This document shows, piece after piece, positions 23,947-35,357 of a stretch of 64,000 nt of DNA; the stretch's first letter is position 1; every line of letters begins with the position of its first letter. Made by a program: the position numbers and the translations under genes. The stretch lies in NCBI RefSeq assembly GCF_010389155.1, contig NC_057769.1, positions 11,904,735-11,968,734 of the forward strand. The letters run 5' to 3'. A model generated the notes under the pieces. That model was not told the origin of the DNA, made no database searches, and saw only the letters and a program-made list of their open reading frames with translations. This DNA comes from Erigeron canadensis. Lineage: Eukaryota; Streptophyta; Magnoliopsida; Asterales; Asteraceae.

Positions 23947-25256
23947 TGATGGTACACTTTTGCTTGTAACTTTTTCTGCCCGATTTTAGGCTGATTGAGA
24001 AAGAATATAAAGTATTATACATCATCACTACTATAAAATGACTATCTCCCTATATCTTCTACAATATAATGTTTTCTTTTCAGCGGTAAAGTCGGGACAT
24101 GATTTCCCTCCATAAGTTATCCTTATCTTCTATATATATGTAATGCTTTCCTACTTCTTTTTAGCGACAAAATAGTGATCTAATTTCCCTCTAAAAGTTT
24201 TATCCCTTGCATTTTATTTTTTTGAGGTTTTTTTACACCATCATATTATCATTGATGTCTTTGTTAGTTTGTTGAATCTTGATCATTTATTTATGTATCT
24301 ATTTGGGGATTTTTTTTTGAAATCTATTTATTTTTTATTTTGTCTAGCATGTTATTTTACTGGACTTTATCTTTTTAAATGGATTTAAAGATTATAGCTT
24401 TTGTATATTATTTTCCCCAAGTATGTTGCATTTATTAGGTGTTTGTTTTGATTAATGATTTTAAAAACATTTTAATGTGTGATTAACAATGAAATAGATG
24501 ATAACATATATGTAATGGTTTAATGTAATGACATATCATGTTTAAAAGGGCATAGTTGTACAATTGTCATTTTTTTTAGAGTTTAAAAACATGCTATAAT
24601 GTATTTTCATTCATTTTCCTTTCCTTTCTTTAAAAACTCAAGAATACAAAATATGCAACACCTTTCTTTCCATTTTCTTTCTTTTATCTTCATTCCTTTC
24701 TATTTCTTTTCTTTTCTTTAAAAAAAATCTTGAGAACACAGTGTAAAATTTTATGTTTTTGATTGTATTTCATTCAATACTTTTGTTGTAAATATATTTA
24801 TATGTAGGGGTGCAAGTTAAACTTCTATTTTTATATATCAATATTCACGTCATTTTAGAACCGTTACCTTGCATAATTTTATTCCAATCTTTCAACAAGT
24901 ACATGCCTATATTATTCTTTCTACTCCAAAAAATCATAATCAAACATTGAACAACTAGATTTATCATTATAACAATTTGTATCAGAGCAATACAACTTTA
25001 ATTATATATATTGTACTGTGTAAGGAAGAATTATTATTTCACACATCAAATTTTTTCTTTTAAAACAACTCTTATTTATTTATAATAGAGATATGTGATT
25101 TTAATGATATATATACAATGCTATAATTAGTGAGTTTGACGAGTTTGTTTCATTAAAAATTCATATTTTTATACAAACAAATGGTAGAGGTAAAATATAA
25201 TTAGTATACCAACCAATATTTATGAGCCATTAAAATACCAAATGCGCCAACATAAT
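23947..25256. other. AT-rich intergenic DNA
   Basis: A loosely repeated TATCTTCT...TAATG...TTTTC/TAGCG motif occurs twice between 24045 and 24175. Otherwise nothing supportable is seen. Confidence 0.55.
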
Positions 25257-26029
25257 TGTGACACCCGCTAAATTGCAGGTCGACTAAAACTTATACTTTT
25301 ACACTTATGAGCTAGGAAGTAAAATTTATGTGCATATATTATACATATTGGACTGTTACTCGAGACAAATATTGTGTCTGACAATTATTATTATTTGATA
25401 TGTATCTACACCAACTATGTCACTATAATTATATGGAATATATTAGTAAACATAAATATTACTCGTACAAGATAAAGATAACAACAATAATCAATTTAAT
25501 TATATTAGTCACAAGTTTTAAACATTTAATCTATTCTACCCAATGTGTCTTAAATTGATTTGATAATAACTTAGATACGTGGTTGTCTTTAAAAAATATA
25601 AAGAAAATTACTTCTACTTTTCACACAATAATACCAAGTCCCAACACAATACAAGTCCCAATTGATTTAATACTAGAATGGTTATTATTGTTGTTAACAA
25701 ATGTACAATGATTGAAGTAACTAAACAAAGACTATTTAATTACACCATAACTATAAAATGAAGATACATAGAACTAACTAAACTAATTAGACCCACACCC
25801 ATATGTGTATATATATAAATGGTCTCCTCCTTTCATTTTCATACATACTTACAACTATAGAAAAAAATAAAGCAAACAAAATATCTTCATCAATCATTCC
25901 TCCCTCTCCCTATCTAACTTCCGTCCAGCAAGCAACCACTGCCAGCGGCTGCCATAATACCACCAGTTGACCGCCGATCCTCCACCACCCTCCAACAACT
26001 TCCTACTTCATTTTCAAGCTATAGGTTCT

Positions 26030-26529
26030 CAGTGGCGGAGCTAGCAATTTGGACCAGGGTGTGCCAAATAATTCAGTTATAAAGACATTTTACTAACAAC
26101 AAAAAAAAAACCTCACAAACCTGCATAAATTATGATCAGATTGGATTCAATAAACACAAACATAATAAAATAAAAATAAAACTTCTTAAATATCAAAGTA
26201 ATCGATTTTTGAATGTTGATTAGAAAAAAAATACAAACAAAATATCATCAAATACATAGAGATTTTCATTGTGAAAGTTAGAAAACTTTGTAAACGAGCC
26301 GTCAATTCCCCAATTATCTCCAGAAAGGATTGTTTGATCATAACAAAAACTAGTTGCTAACCAATGTGGTAGTGTTATAGGCATTGGTGTTTTCAATTTG
26401 GGCCAAACAAACATATGTCTGGTGGGCCAAAATAAAAAAATAAAAAAAGATTAAGGTAGAAGTTCATTGCAATTAGCCTTTGGGGGGTGGGCCTTGGCCA
26501 ACCCTACCCCTTATGTGCCTCCGCCTCTG
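26030..26529. mobile_element. non-autonomous hAT element, 500 bp
   Basis: The termini CAGTGGCGGAG and (inverted) CAGAGGCGGAG are flanked by an identical 8-bp duplication TAGGTTCT (26022-26029, 26530-26537), the hAT signature. There is no transposase frame. It sits inside the outermost LTR downstream of the TATA motif. Confidence 0.85.
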
Positions 26530-27432
26530 TAGGTTCTCTCTTTTACTTTAATTATTAGTTCTTTTTCTTAAACACTTAAAATCTATAAGGGTAAAAATAT
26601 GTTCATGTTATCAAGTATGCTCATCTTCTTTCTATCATATTCCACCACCCTAAAAGACTTTAAAAAATATAAGGGATTGATGAGCGTCCATTTTGTGATT
26701 ATTTACCATATCATTAGGCTGTGTTTTGATGCTTAAATGAGTTAAGAAATGTGAACTTTTGATACTTAATGGGATGACATGTTATGATAGGTTCACAAGG
26801 TGTGCAAGTGAAGAAAAATGTCTCAACTCAACTTAACACGAAGCCACAAGACTTTTGGACGAAGACTAGCAAGCGGAACATGAAGAATTTGAGGCCAACA
26901 TGAAGCATACGACCACGTGTTAGTATTTTGGGCATAACTTCTTCATACGAACTCCGTTTCTGACGAGTAAGCTATCCACAGAAAGGCGAGAAAAATATCT
27001 ACAACTTTTGTGATGGACCTCAAGCCCCCAGCGCCGCTAATTTCACTCTAGTGCCGCTGGAAGTGATCCTGAAGCCCATGAGCGCCGCTAGGACATTTTG
27101 AGCGCCTCTGGGAGTTCCCCAACGCCGCTGGGAGTCCTTGAGCACCGCTGGAAGTAGTTCGGCCAGCTAGGGTTTTGCCTTAAACCTATAAATACCCCCT
27201 AAACCTAAGAGCCGTAACATACTTCTTCCAGACGACTTGTGGGTCGTTCTAGGGTATTTTCACTAGATCTAAACCCTCGTAACACCCCTATATCATCCGA
27301 GAATCAAACATCAATCCATGACAACAATCATCTCACAATTATAAGGTTAAAATTAATTAGGTTTCGGTGTTGGTTTCGTGAGGAGTGGCCGAAGGAAGAA
27401 GGAGGAGAAGAGGAGCTGCGTGACTTCGACAT

Positions 27433-27877
27433 TGTTTAAGCAAGGGTTCTCGCTTAGGTACCGGGGGGGTTCATATTGCTGAGGACGAGATGGAGAGGTT
27501 AAGGATACTTGTTGGCGATTCCCTTAAGGTGAAGGAAGGACTCGTCGTCCACGCCACCAAGTATTTTGGATATATGAATAGTGTCATGTCCCAAATGTGG
27601 ATTTGGGATAGGTATTTATAGGGGTTGAGGGTCGAGGTCGGTCCCTCTACCTTTTGTACGATCCAATGGGGATTCATGATCGTGATGTCTTGTTGTGCCT
27701 GGAGGGAGACAAAACCTCTAGTAAACGGAAAGTACTGGGGGTCGTACTTGTACGATTTGGTCAGCTCTTGTCGGCCCCCGACGGTCTTCCCGGAAGCGTA
27801 TCCGTGCGGGGTACGCTCCGGCATGCCTGACCGCAGCTAGCTACCTGGTTTGTTGGTTTTTATATGGTGCATTATCA
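27433..27877 (-). repeat. LTR copy 1 (3' LTR) of the Tat-like element
   Basis: 445 bp, closely matching 33923-34809 minus its insert: CAAGGGTTCTCGCTTAGG, GGCGATTCCCTTA-GGTGAAGG, GGTATTTATAGGGGTTGAGG and CGTATCCGTGCGGGGTACG occur in both. A small indel is seen (GAAGGAAGGACTCG against GAAGGACTCG). Confidence 0.9.
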
Positions 27878-28314
27878 AGCCCCCCAGCTTGGCACTTTTA
27901 GGTGTAAATTGCCAAGCTTCTTATGGCTAGAAAATTCGGCTTTTATTGGAGGTATCATCATTTGCCCCCTTAGCTTGTCATGCTGTGTCTACGCGGGTTG
28001 GAAAGCTGTGATTGATCGTATGCGGCTTTCCGCGTCCCTTCTGCTCCCTTCATTTTCTTCATAAATGCTTTAATGATGGCGTCTGTCAGGCTACTCTAAC
28101 TGTGCGGACACTTGTCGCTTGTTAAGGTTGTGTCCTATGAAACGTCCCGTCAGTCTGCACCTCTTTTCCTTCCTTTTCTATTTAAAGGGTCACTGCTTTC
28201 GCTCCTGTGTCTTATTTTTCTTCTTATTCTCTTTTTTTGTTTATATATACATATCTTCATATATTCACATTTTCTTCATTTGTTGTTAAGTTATGGGCTT
28301 CGATCGCTTTTTGA

Positions 28315-29659
28315 AAGAGAATTTCGAATATTTTTCTTGTCCTGGGTCCAGAGGACGCCAAAGAGATTGGGTATGTGGATTTTACGAATGCTTTGGAGGT
28401 TGAGTTGGGTCGTGAAGATTTCCCTCGCCCTAATCCTGCTGTAGCTGCGACTACTGGACAGTCTAGTGCTAGTCCGGTTAATCCACAGTCTTCCCTGGGC
28501 AAGCGCAAAGCCTCTTGCGTTGAGGGAATAGGTACTTCTGCTAGGAGGGCTGGTAGGGGTCGCAAGAGGAAAGCCATTCATGACCGATTTACTGCAGCTG
28601 ACTTCGTCCTTACTGATGAGTCTGTCGATCCCCCTCCATCATCCCGTAGTAAGGCTCCGGTGGTTTCTCTTGATGTCTCTGATGGTGCTGATGACGCTGC
28701 CCCTTCTTCTGCTGCTCCCCGTGATACTGCATTCAAGAAGGAGATCCCTGGGTTCTTTATTCCTCCGTTCGAGCATGTTAAGACTACTAGTTTGCTGAAT
28801 AGTGTCAAGCAGATGGCTGATTACGTGGCTAACATCATGGTGCCTTCTAAACTGGAGACCGTCGAGCTTATGGAGGAAGAAGAGTTTGTTGACTTTGTTA
28901 ATCATTCTCTTATTGACCTTATCACTACTCAGGTGATTCTTGATTTTATCGCATCGTTTATTTGCTTACTTATTTGTCCCTGCCTTATCGTTTGGCCCCC
29001 TCTTCTTTTTGCAGTCCAAGTTTGTGCGTCGTTATTCACTTGTTAGTGATCATCGTCATCGGCTACCGAAGAAAAACTCAGATTTAGAGCATGAAGTTGA
29101 CAAGCAGGTTTCCGCATTGCGTACTGAGCTTGAGTCGATGGCATTACGATGTTCAAAGGTGGAACTTTGGAAGGGTAGACATGATAAGGCAATTGAACAA
29201 GCAGAAACTCATCTGATGGACTTGCTTGCGGAGAGGGATAGGTCGGTCGGGTTCGAATATGAGATTAATAAGTTGAAGGCAGGAAATGACAAGCTAAGGC
29301 AGGATCTGGGGGAATCTGCAGATCAAAGGAAGGCATTGGTTGAAGGTATTCTGCTGCTTGTCCGTAAGTTTTTACGCAGCGATGAGTTCAACCAGCAGAT
29401 GGGTGTTGTTCAAGCCGTTGCAATGGACGCTGATGGTCATCGAGCGACGGGTGCGTTACGACCCTTTTTTCCTCTTGGGACTGACTTGACTACGCTTCCT
29501 ACTTATCGGCCTTATGCCTTTACCCGATTGTGCCAAGATGCGGATGCGCTTGCTGGTAAGGATTTCTCTTTTTTGAACCGCTTGGCTGCCAGCTATCCTC
29601 TTTCCTCTGCTGGGATTCTCTCGCTGGAACCTGATGTCCTTCTTGATGATGCTACTTGA
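28315..29659 (+). CDS. antisense additional ORF of the Tat-like element (coiled-coil, NLS)
   Basis: Two exons on the strand opposite to gag: open frame 28315-28932, then 29015-29659 (TGA). The 82-nt intron is GT-AG with a T-rich tract before TTTTTGCAG. Together they give about 420 residues. Visible features: an Ala/Ser/Pro-rich segment with a bipartite basic cluster (GKRKAS ... RRAGRGRKRK), a conserved-looking middle (FFIPPFEHVKTTSLLNSVKQ), then a long coiled coil from exon 2 (DLEHEVDKQVSALRTELESM) and a hydrophobic end. No ATG lies in this frame near the start. The nearby ATG at 28292 (MGFDRFLKENFEYF) is in another frame, so a frameshift or lost N-terminal exon is likely. It resembles plant proteins labelled putative gypsy-type transposon, and antisense extra ORFs before the 3' LTR are known in Tat/Retand elements. 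Function unknown. Confidence 0.65.
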
Positions 29660-29917
29660 TTTTACTTGCTTTCTTTCATTACCCTGCGTGGTACTATTGG
29701 GATGATGTCCCCATGAACAATTTGTTTGACTTCTTATTTTCTTGCCGGTTTGTGTTGGCTGGTTTTAACTTTGGTGTTTTATTTATTCCCTCGTGTGTTA
29801 ACATCGCCTATGATTAGTCCATCTTTTGTTTTACACCTTGTGTTTCAGGCTAGAACCAACGTTGTGTTTTGTGCCTAGGTCATGTTTTCACCTTTTCTTT
29901 TGCCTTTCGTTCCTTTT

Positions 29918-30490
29918 TCCGCAACCTGGGTTGGACGGAAGTTGGTATGAAGTGTTTCTTCCTGCAGCCTGTGCTGGACGAGGGTTAATTCAAAGTTTCC
30001 TTGCCTGGGCTGGTCGGGGAATCAATTTTCTATCTTTCTTCCCGCAGCCTGGGCTGGACGGGAGTTGATTCAGAGTTTTTCTTTCGTCATCCTGGGCTGG
30101 TCGGGGAATCAATTTTCTATCTTTCTTCTCGCAGCCTGGGCTGGACGGGAGTTGATTAAGAGTTTTTCTTCCCGCAGCCTGGGCTGGTCGGGGAATCAAT
30201 TTTCTATCTTTCTTCCCGTAGCCGGGGCTGGACGGGGAATAAATTTCCAATCTTTCTTCCCGCAGCCTGGGCTGGACGGGGAATCAATTTTCTATCTTTC
30301 TTCCCGCAGCCTAGGCTGGACGGGGAATCAATTTTCTATCTTTCTTCCCACAGCCGGGGCTGGACGGGAGTTGATTAAGAGTTTTTCTTCCCGCAGCCTG
30401 GGTTGGTCGGGGAATCAATTTTCTATCTTTCTTCCCACAGCCGGGGCTGGACAGGGAATAAGACGGGAGTTGATTAAGAGTTTTTCTTTG
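29918..30490. repeat. tandem repeat array between converging frames
   Basis: About a dozen units of roughly 44-48 bp share GCAGCCTGGGCTGG. Two subtypes mix: one continues TCGGGGAATCAATTTTCTAT, the other ACGGGAGTTGATTAAGAG. Both strands stay open through much of the array, giving repetitive peptides with no domain character. It lies just past the stop of the antisense gene (29659) and before the end of the minus-strand pol remnant (30614). Confidence 0.9.
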
Positions 30491-30613
30491 TATTTTGCCA
30501 AAATTCTTCACTTCATTTTCTTCATAATTTAGATATAGCCTCTGCTCCTTTACACCAGCTTACCGCATATTTTTCTATGCCTTCTGCACACTTTCCTGCT
30601 CGTTCCTTCTAAC

Positions 30614-31585
30614 CTAGATTTTTGCCATTCTTTCTCTGTACCCTACAGCGATCTTTAGTCTGCGCTGCTTTGTGACTTCTTGTTCGTGATGCGTACTTGG
30701 GTGAAATTTTCTTGCCTTACTGTTATTTTGCTCGGCATTGTTTGCGAACTGCCTGAAATAGAGCTTGCCAAAGACCCTTTCAATTGCCTTAGGTCTTTCA
30801 TGTTCTAGATAGGCTATGTCTCCTTTATCCCAACCAAACCTTCTTTTTTCTTTGTTGTTTCCTTTTCCCGTACTCTTTCCTATCTTACATGACTTGAATT
30901 GCTGTTTGATTCCTTCTAACTCCTCCCAATACTCCCCTATGGGGTCTATAAACCTTCTTTGATTCTTACATTTTGATATTAGTGCGTTTGAGCTTATTTT
31001 CACTTTTACCCTGGTGTGGTTGACGCGGTTAAGCCATCGCAGTCCAAAGAGTAACGTTTCGTACTCTGACAGACCATATACCGCCTTTCCTTTTGTCCTT
31101 AGAGCGTACTTGTACCTCCTTCCATCTGGGTTTTTTACTTCAAATCCTGCCTCCTTTTCGTCGTCTTCCAGTATTGAGGTCAGTGTCCACGATGAATCTT
31201 CACTGCTTGATTCGGCATCCTCCACGTTCTCTTGTCCATGCCTGCTTACTGTGTTTTGCTTACCCCTCCCAACTCCTATGGCACACCTTTCCACATTGAG
31301 TTTTCCTCCCACACCCCTTAAAACTCTAAGGGTTTCTTTGAACTTCCATAACATCTCCTTTTCATCCCAACCGTCTAGTAAGATACGATTGACTCTACAT
31401 TCCATATTCCATTGATGCCTTGAATTCTTCGATTGGGGTTCTCCGAGGGTAACTTCTAGGATGCACACCATCATTGCTTTGCTTCCTTCTTTTGGTGTCC
31501 ATGGTCGATACGATATCCCTCCGTATTCAAATGGGCCCCGCACTAGGATGTCCATGTTTTGACGCAGTAGCTTGTAATAATTCAT
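30614..31585 (-). pseudogene. pol remnant: RT N-terminal stub joined to degenerate RNase H
   Basis: A 323-residue open frame. The start (YYKLLRQNMDILVRGPFEYG) matches the region just before the RT domain in Tat-type pol proteins. The polymerase motifs that should follow are absent. Around residues 135-240 an RNase H-like pattern appears: NPDGRRYKYAL, LSEYETLLFGLRWL, then a strand where the expected catalytic Asp (SDS-type motif) reads SSNAL. One acidic catalytic residue is kept (Glu in SEYE) and another appears lost. The tail is basic and does not resemble integrase. I read this as a deletion derivative, not a working polymerase. Confidence 0.65.
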
Positions 31586-33887
31586 TGGTTGTGCTTTCAG
31601 ACAGACTATTCCCCACTAGGGTGTATAGGCCCTGGGCTCTTCCGTCGATGTTCAACCTTCGTGTCACGCGACTAGCTGGTTGGCGAGTCGTACTGCTTAT
31701 TGACGTGACTTGGCCCGTGCCCGCGATAGTAGGGAAAATGGCAAGTCCATGCGCTAGAAAGGGTATTATTCCCATTCTCCTCATTGATGTTTGTCCCATT
31801 ATCATGTTATATAGTGACGGTGCATTTATGATTGTGAATGTGATTTTTTCCCTTCTCATCTTTGGGTAGCTGCCTATTAGCACCTCTAGATGTACGACGC
31901 CTGACGACTTTGACTGTTCCCTGTGAACCCAACTAACGTCTTCTATTCTCTTTTTACTTTCCACTTGCCTAACCTCATCTTTTCTAGACAGTGCATATAG
32001 ATGATATCGTGGCCACTACCAGTGTCAAGTTGAATCTTGTCTATCTTCCTGTTTTCGACTGTTGCTTTTACAAGGATTGGTCATGTTATAGTTCTGGTTG
32101 GAGGTACCTTCGGAAACGAAGGTATGCCATTGTCAAAATATGTTTGCTGGTTTATCTCCCATCCATCGTCTTGACTTTCTATCATCATTATTGGTTCGTC
32201 CTACGGTTCCTGCTTCGGCATTTCTTGCCTTTGTTGGACTCTCCTTTCCGGCTCTACTTTTTGCCTTTGTTCCTTTATCCCTTTCAGCAGATTTGTTAGC
32301 CTTCCCGTTCTCAACGCTTCCTCCATCCTTCCTTTTAACACCCTGCATTCATTTATATCATGTCCAGCTTCATTGTGGTATTCACAAAACTTGTTTCCTC
32401 TCTTTCCTTTGGTCGGACTCGCTCTCTTGCCCCCCTATTTGCTACTAGTATGTCCCTTGTTATTCTTGCTGGGGAGTGTAGTGTTCCCCTGTTTCCTCCT
32501 TGGGTGTTCGCCTGGTGATGAAAAGGTGCATGCCTGCTTCTTTCTTGGCGGTTATTCCTTTCTAAACTTAGCCTATGGCCATACCTTCCTGTTTCCCTGC
32601 TCTAGTACGAACGTATATCATCTGCGGGTGTATCGTGTACTTCTCCTACTGTTTCTTTTGCTATCAAGAAGTTGTATGTCCTATCTATCACGGCCGTGAA
32701 GGTTGTAGGAAAGTCCATGGACAGGAACTCTATCAGGCCTGGATGCTTCAGACCATGCACGAAGCCCGATACTTTCTAGTTCTCACTTAGTCCTTGTACC
32801 AGTGATGTCTCGTTTGTGTACATTGTCATGAACTGTCGTATTGACTCATTGTCCCTTTTTTTGATGTTGTGTGCCTCTAGATGTATTTTTGTATGTTTTC
32901 TTCGCTGCCCAAAAAATGACCAAAATTTAGCTTTGAGATCTTCAAAGTGCATGACACTCCCAGTAGGGAGGCTATCCAGCCACGCTCTTGCTGCGTCTTT
33001 TAAGGTTAGCGCGAACATGTGACATGCAATTGGTATGGTCCATCTTTCAATACGGATGATGCCATTAAAATGCCTTATGTGATTATCCGGGTCTTGCTTT
33101 CCATCGTATGTGTCGATTCCTTTTGGTAAACGAACCCCGTGCTGCAACTGGTAGTCCTCTATCCATTGGGTGAATGGTCCTGGTTCTGTTTTGACTAGCA
33201 TTTCCGCGTCATGGTTCGCCCAAGCTGGCCGCTCCTCCATTCTAGTCCGTGGTATCACATGTGGATGTGCTAGCACGTATGGTGCTACCGGTGGCTGCGA
33301 TAGTTGCACACCTCCCGGTGTCATTTGCGGGACCTGGCCTACCGATACTTTTGGTGTTTGCAGTGGTGTATAAGGTTGTGCATTTGGTGTTATTGGGGTT
33401 GTTGTGTATGTTGTCGGTGTTTGCTGGTACAGATGCGGTTGCAATATTGGTGTTTGAAGGAATTGTGGTTGCGGTGTGTAGCTATAATTATAGAGCATTG
33501 AATTGTACATTCCTCCTGTCACTTGGACTTGTCTTGAGGCTAATGCTGGTAGTCCAGTGCTCTGATTGGGGTCTGGGGCGGTATCCTTTGACCAGCGTTT
33601 GGTGTTGTTACCAGCGGAGTTGAGAAGTGGATTCTTGGGTTCGTTCTTTCTGCTTGAGTTCTCGGTGGTTCTTCTGCCTGTATCTCTTCGTCGACTTCTT
33701 CGCTTTGCTCATCATAGCTTAGCTGAGTTCTTACCTCTCTCATGTTCGTTTTCTGCAATAGTTCCCTCATTAGGGGCTTAGTTTCCTCCCACTGTTTCTG
33801 TGTTGGTACGGCTATGGTTGCGTTTTCTAGGTTATTTTCGAATCCCGGAGGTGCGATTGGTGTTTCCTCTTCCGTCATCGCGCCCAT
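31527..33887 (-). pseudogene. gag-protease of the Tat-like element, broken
   Basis: Minus-strand reading starts at ATG 33887 (MGAMTEEETPIAPPGFENN), about 35 nt inside the 5' LTR. A frame change near 33560 moves into the frame covering 33522-32776. That frame has a Pro/Gln/Thr-rich stretch and the retrotransposon gag core (DPDNHIRHFNGIIRIERWT ... ARAWLDSLPTGSV). A premature TAG at 32776 is followed in frame by more gag (KVSGFVHGLKHPGLIEFL). Near 32345-32395 is the zinc knuckle CEYHNEAGHDINEC, of the C-x2-H-x4-H-x4-C type usual in Tat elements. Aspartic protease follows with DTGSGHDIIY (DTGSG codons at 32012-32026) and YNMIMGQTSMRRM. Several breaks, so no intact polyprotein. Confidence 0.8.
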
Positions 33888-33922
33888 TACAAGATCAATT
33901 TAAGAGTGCGAATGGCGCTACT

Positions 33923-34809
33923 TGTTTAAGCAAGGGTTCTCGCTTAGGTAGGGGGGGGGGTAATCTTGCTGAGGACGAGATGAAGAGGTTAAGGATACTT
34001 ATTGGCGATTCCCTTACGGTGAAGGACTCGTCGTCCACGCCACCAAGTATTTTGGATATATAAATAGTGTCATGTCCCAAATGTGGATTTGGGATAGGTA
34101 TTTATAGGGGTTGAGGGCCGAGGTCGGTGTTGGTGCATTTCTAGGTGACAACATTATTATAGAAGTTTGTCTTGAGTCTATTGAATATGTACTTGTAATA
34201 AATGTTAAGTTTTCGCGTATAATAAAGTCAACCTCGAATTGGTCGACACGTTGACTTGGTCGAGCTCGACCTGGTCAAGCTCGAATGGGCATACGAGTTG
34301 GGCTCGGTCCATGAAATTCGAGGTCCGTCTAGTCCATTTAGTTTTAGTATAAATAGAGATTAAACCTTATGTTTAAGGTTAATCTTCTAGTCATTGTATT
34401 TTCGTGTTTAGGGACTTGGTATTTACTTGTAATTGCATTTACCGAAGTAATATACAGTTCCAGTTTATTCATATTTGTGTTCGTTTTGTCGATTGCTAGT
34501 GTATAAGATTTTCCGCACTTATACATTAGATACTTAATCTCGTTAGATCCGGTGGCAAAGGGACTTTCAATCGGTCCCTCTACCTTTTGTACGATCCAAT
34601 GGGGATTCGTGATCGTGATGTCTTGTTGTGCCTGGAGGGAGACAAAACCTGTAGTAGACGGAAAGTACCGGGGCCGTACTTGTACGATTTGGTCAGCTCT
34701 TGTCGGCTCCCGACGGTCTTCCTGGAAGCGTATCCGTGCGGGGTACGCTCCGGCGTGCCTGACCGCGGCTAGCTATCTGGTTTGTTGGTTTTTATATGGT
34801 GCACTATCA
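33923..34809 (-). repeat. LTR copy 2 (5' LTR) of the Tat-like element, with insert
   Basis: Same family and orientation as 27433-27877. It is interrupted after GAGGTCGG (34127) by a 442-bp element and resumes at 34570. A poly-G run (GGGGGGGGG near 33951) is longer than in copy 1. Confidence 0.9.
34128..34569 (+). mobile_element. solo LTR, 442 bp, inside the Tat-like 5' LTR
   Basis: Begins TGTTGG and ends TTTCA. Flanks GTCGG and ATCGG match at 4 of 5; the uninterrupted copy at 27433-27877 shows the empty site GAGGTCGGTCCC. Contains TATAAATAGAG near 34350 (TATA-like) and repeated GGTCGAGCTCGACC-type motifs. Copia-like by size and termini, but without coding sequence this is an inference. Confidence 0.75.
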
Positions 34810-35357
34810 TACATCATCATCATGACCATTATTAGTTTGATCTTTCCTTACTTTCATTATTGATTTAGGGTTACTTTATTGCAAGACTATATTACTTATC
34901 GTACAATTATTATTATGGATTTATTTATCTTAATAATTGTTAGTAGTATTTGTTTTGCCATGAGTAGCTAAATTAGTTTGCATCTGCTTGGATAATGTGA
35001 CCATGCCGGTATAGTGATATTATTTATTTATAATTGTTGAACTCTTTTATACTTGACCGTAGATCCATAATTGTTTAGTTTAAATACTTGAATGAATATG
35101 AAAGTATAGTTAAAGTAGGTTGGGGACTTGACAGGAAGCCAAACTGCTTGGGTAACTTAACATGAATCCCGTTAAACTATAAAGGTTAGATCATAAAAAC
35201 AGACTTAGTTTATAATCTTAATTAAGGGACTTAACAGGAAGCTTAATTAAAGGGTTAGGTGACTTGACAGGAATCTTAACCACTTAGACCAGGGGACTTG
35301 ACAGGAAGCTTGGTCGTGATTAGTCGTTCAACAGTTATAAGTAATTTGGTAGATGAT

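Larger units (their letters stand above)
27433..34809 (-). mobile_element. Tat-like Ty3/gypsy element, non-autonomous, with two LTRs
   Basis: Direct copies of one LTR flank the unit: 27433-27877 (3' LTR for the minus-strand reading) and 33923-34809 (5' LTR, about 440 bp once its insert is removed). On the minus strand each LTR starts TGATA and ends AAACA. A G-rich tract (GGGGGGCT) precedes the 3' LTR, as a polypurine tract would. Flanks GACAT and TACAT agree at 4 of 5. The interior carries gag, protease and an RNase H-like remnant on the minus strand, plus a plus-strand antisense gene. The RT core and integrase are missing. Confidence 0.85.

Noticed and set aside
28112..28444. Hydrophobic plus-strand open frame suggesting a membrane protein
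   Set aside because: It overlaps the T-rich region before the antisense gene and the first exon in another frame; composition reflects a pyrimidine-rich leader.
30065..30532. Open frames on both strands with repeated GWSGNQFSIF- and KKDRKLIPRP-type peptides
   Set aside because: They arise from the 44-48 bp tandem array, whose units keep several frames open; no start context or domain.
32098..32699. Plus-strand frames opposite gag-protease
   Set aside because: Shadows of the gag zinc-knuckle and protease coding strand; no recognisable domain.
27878..33922. Idea that the minus-strand element is an intact autonomous retrotransposon
   Set aside because: RT catalytic motifs and integrase are not found in any frame between the LTRs, and gag has a frameshift and a premature stop.
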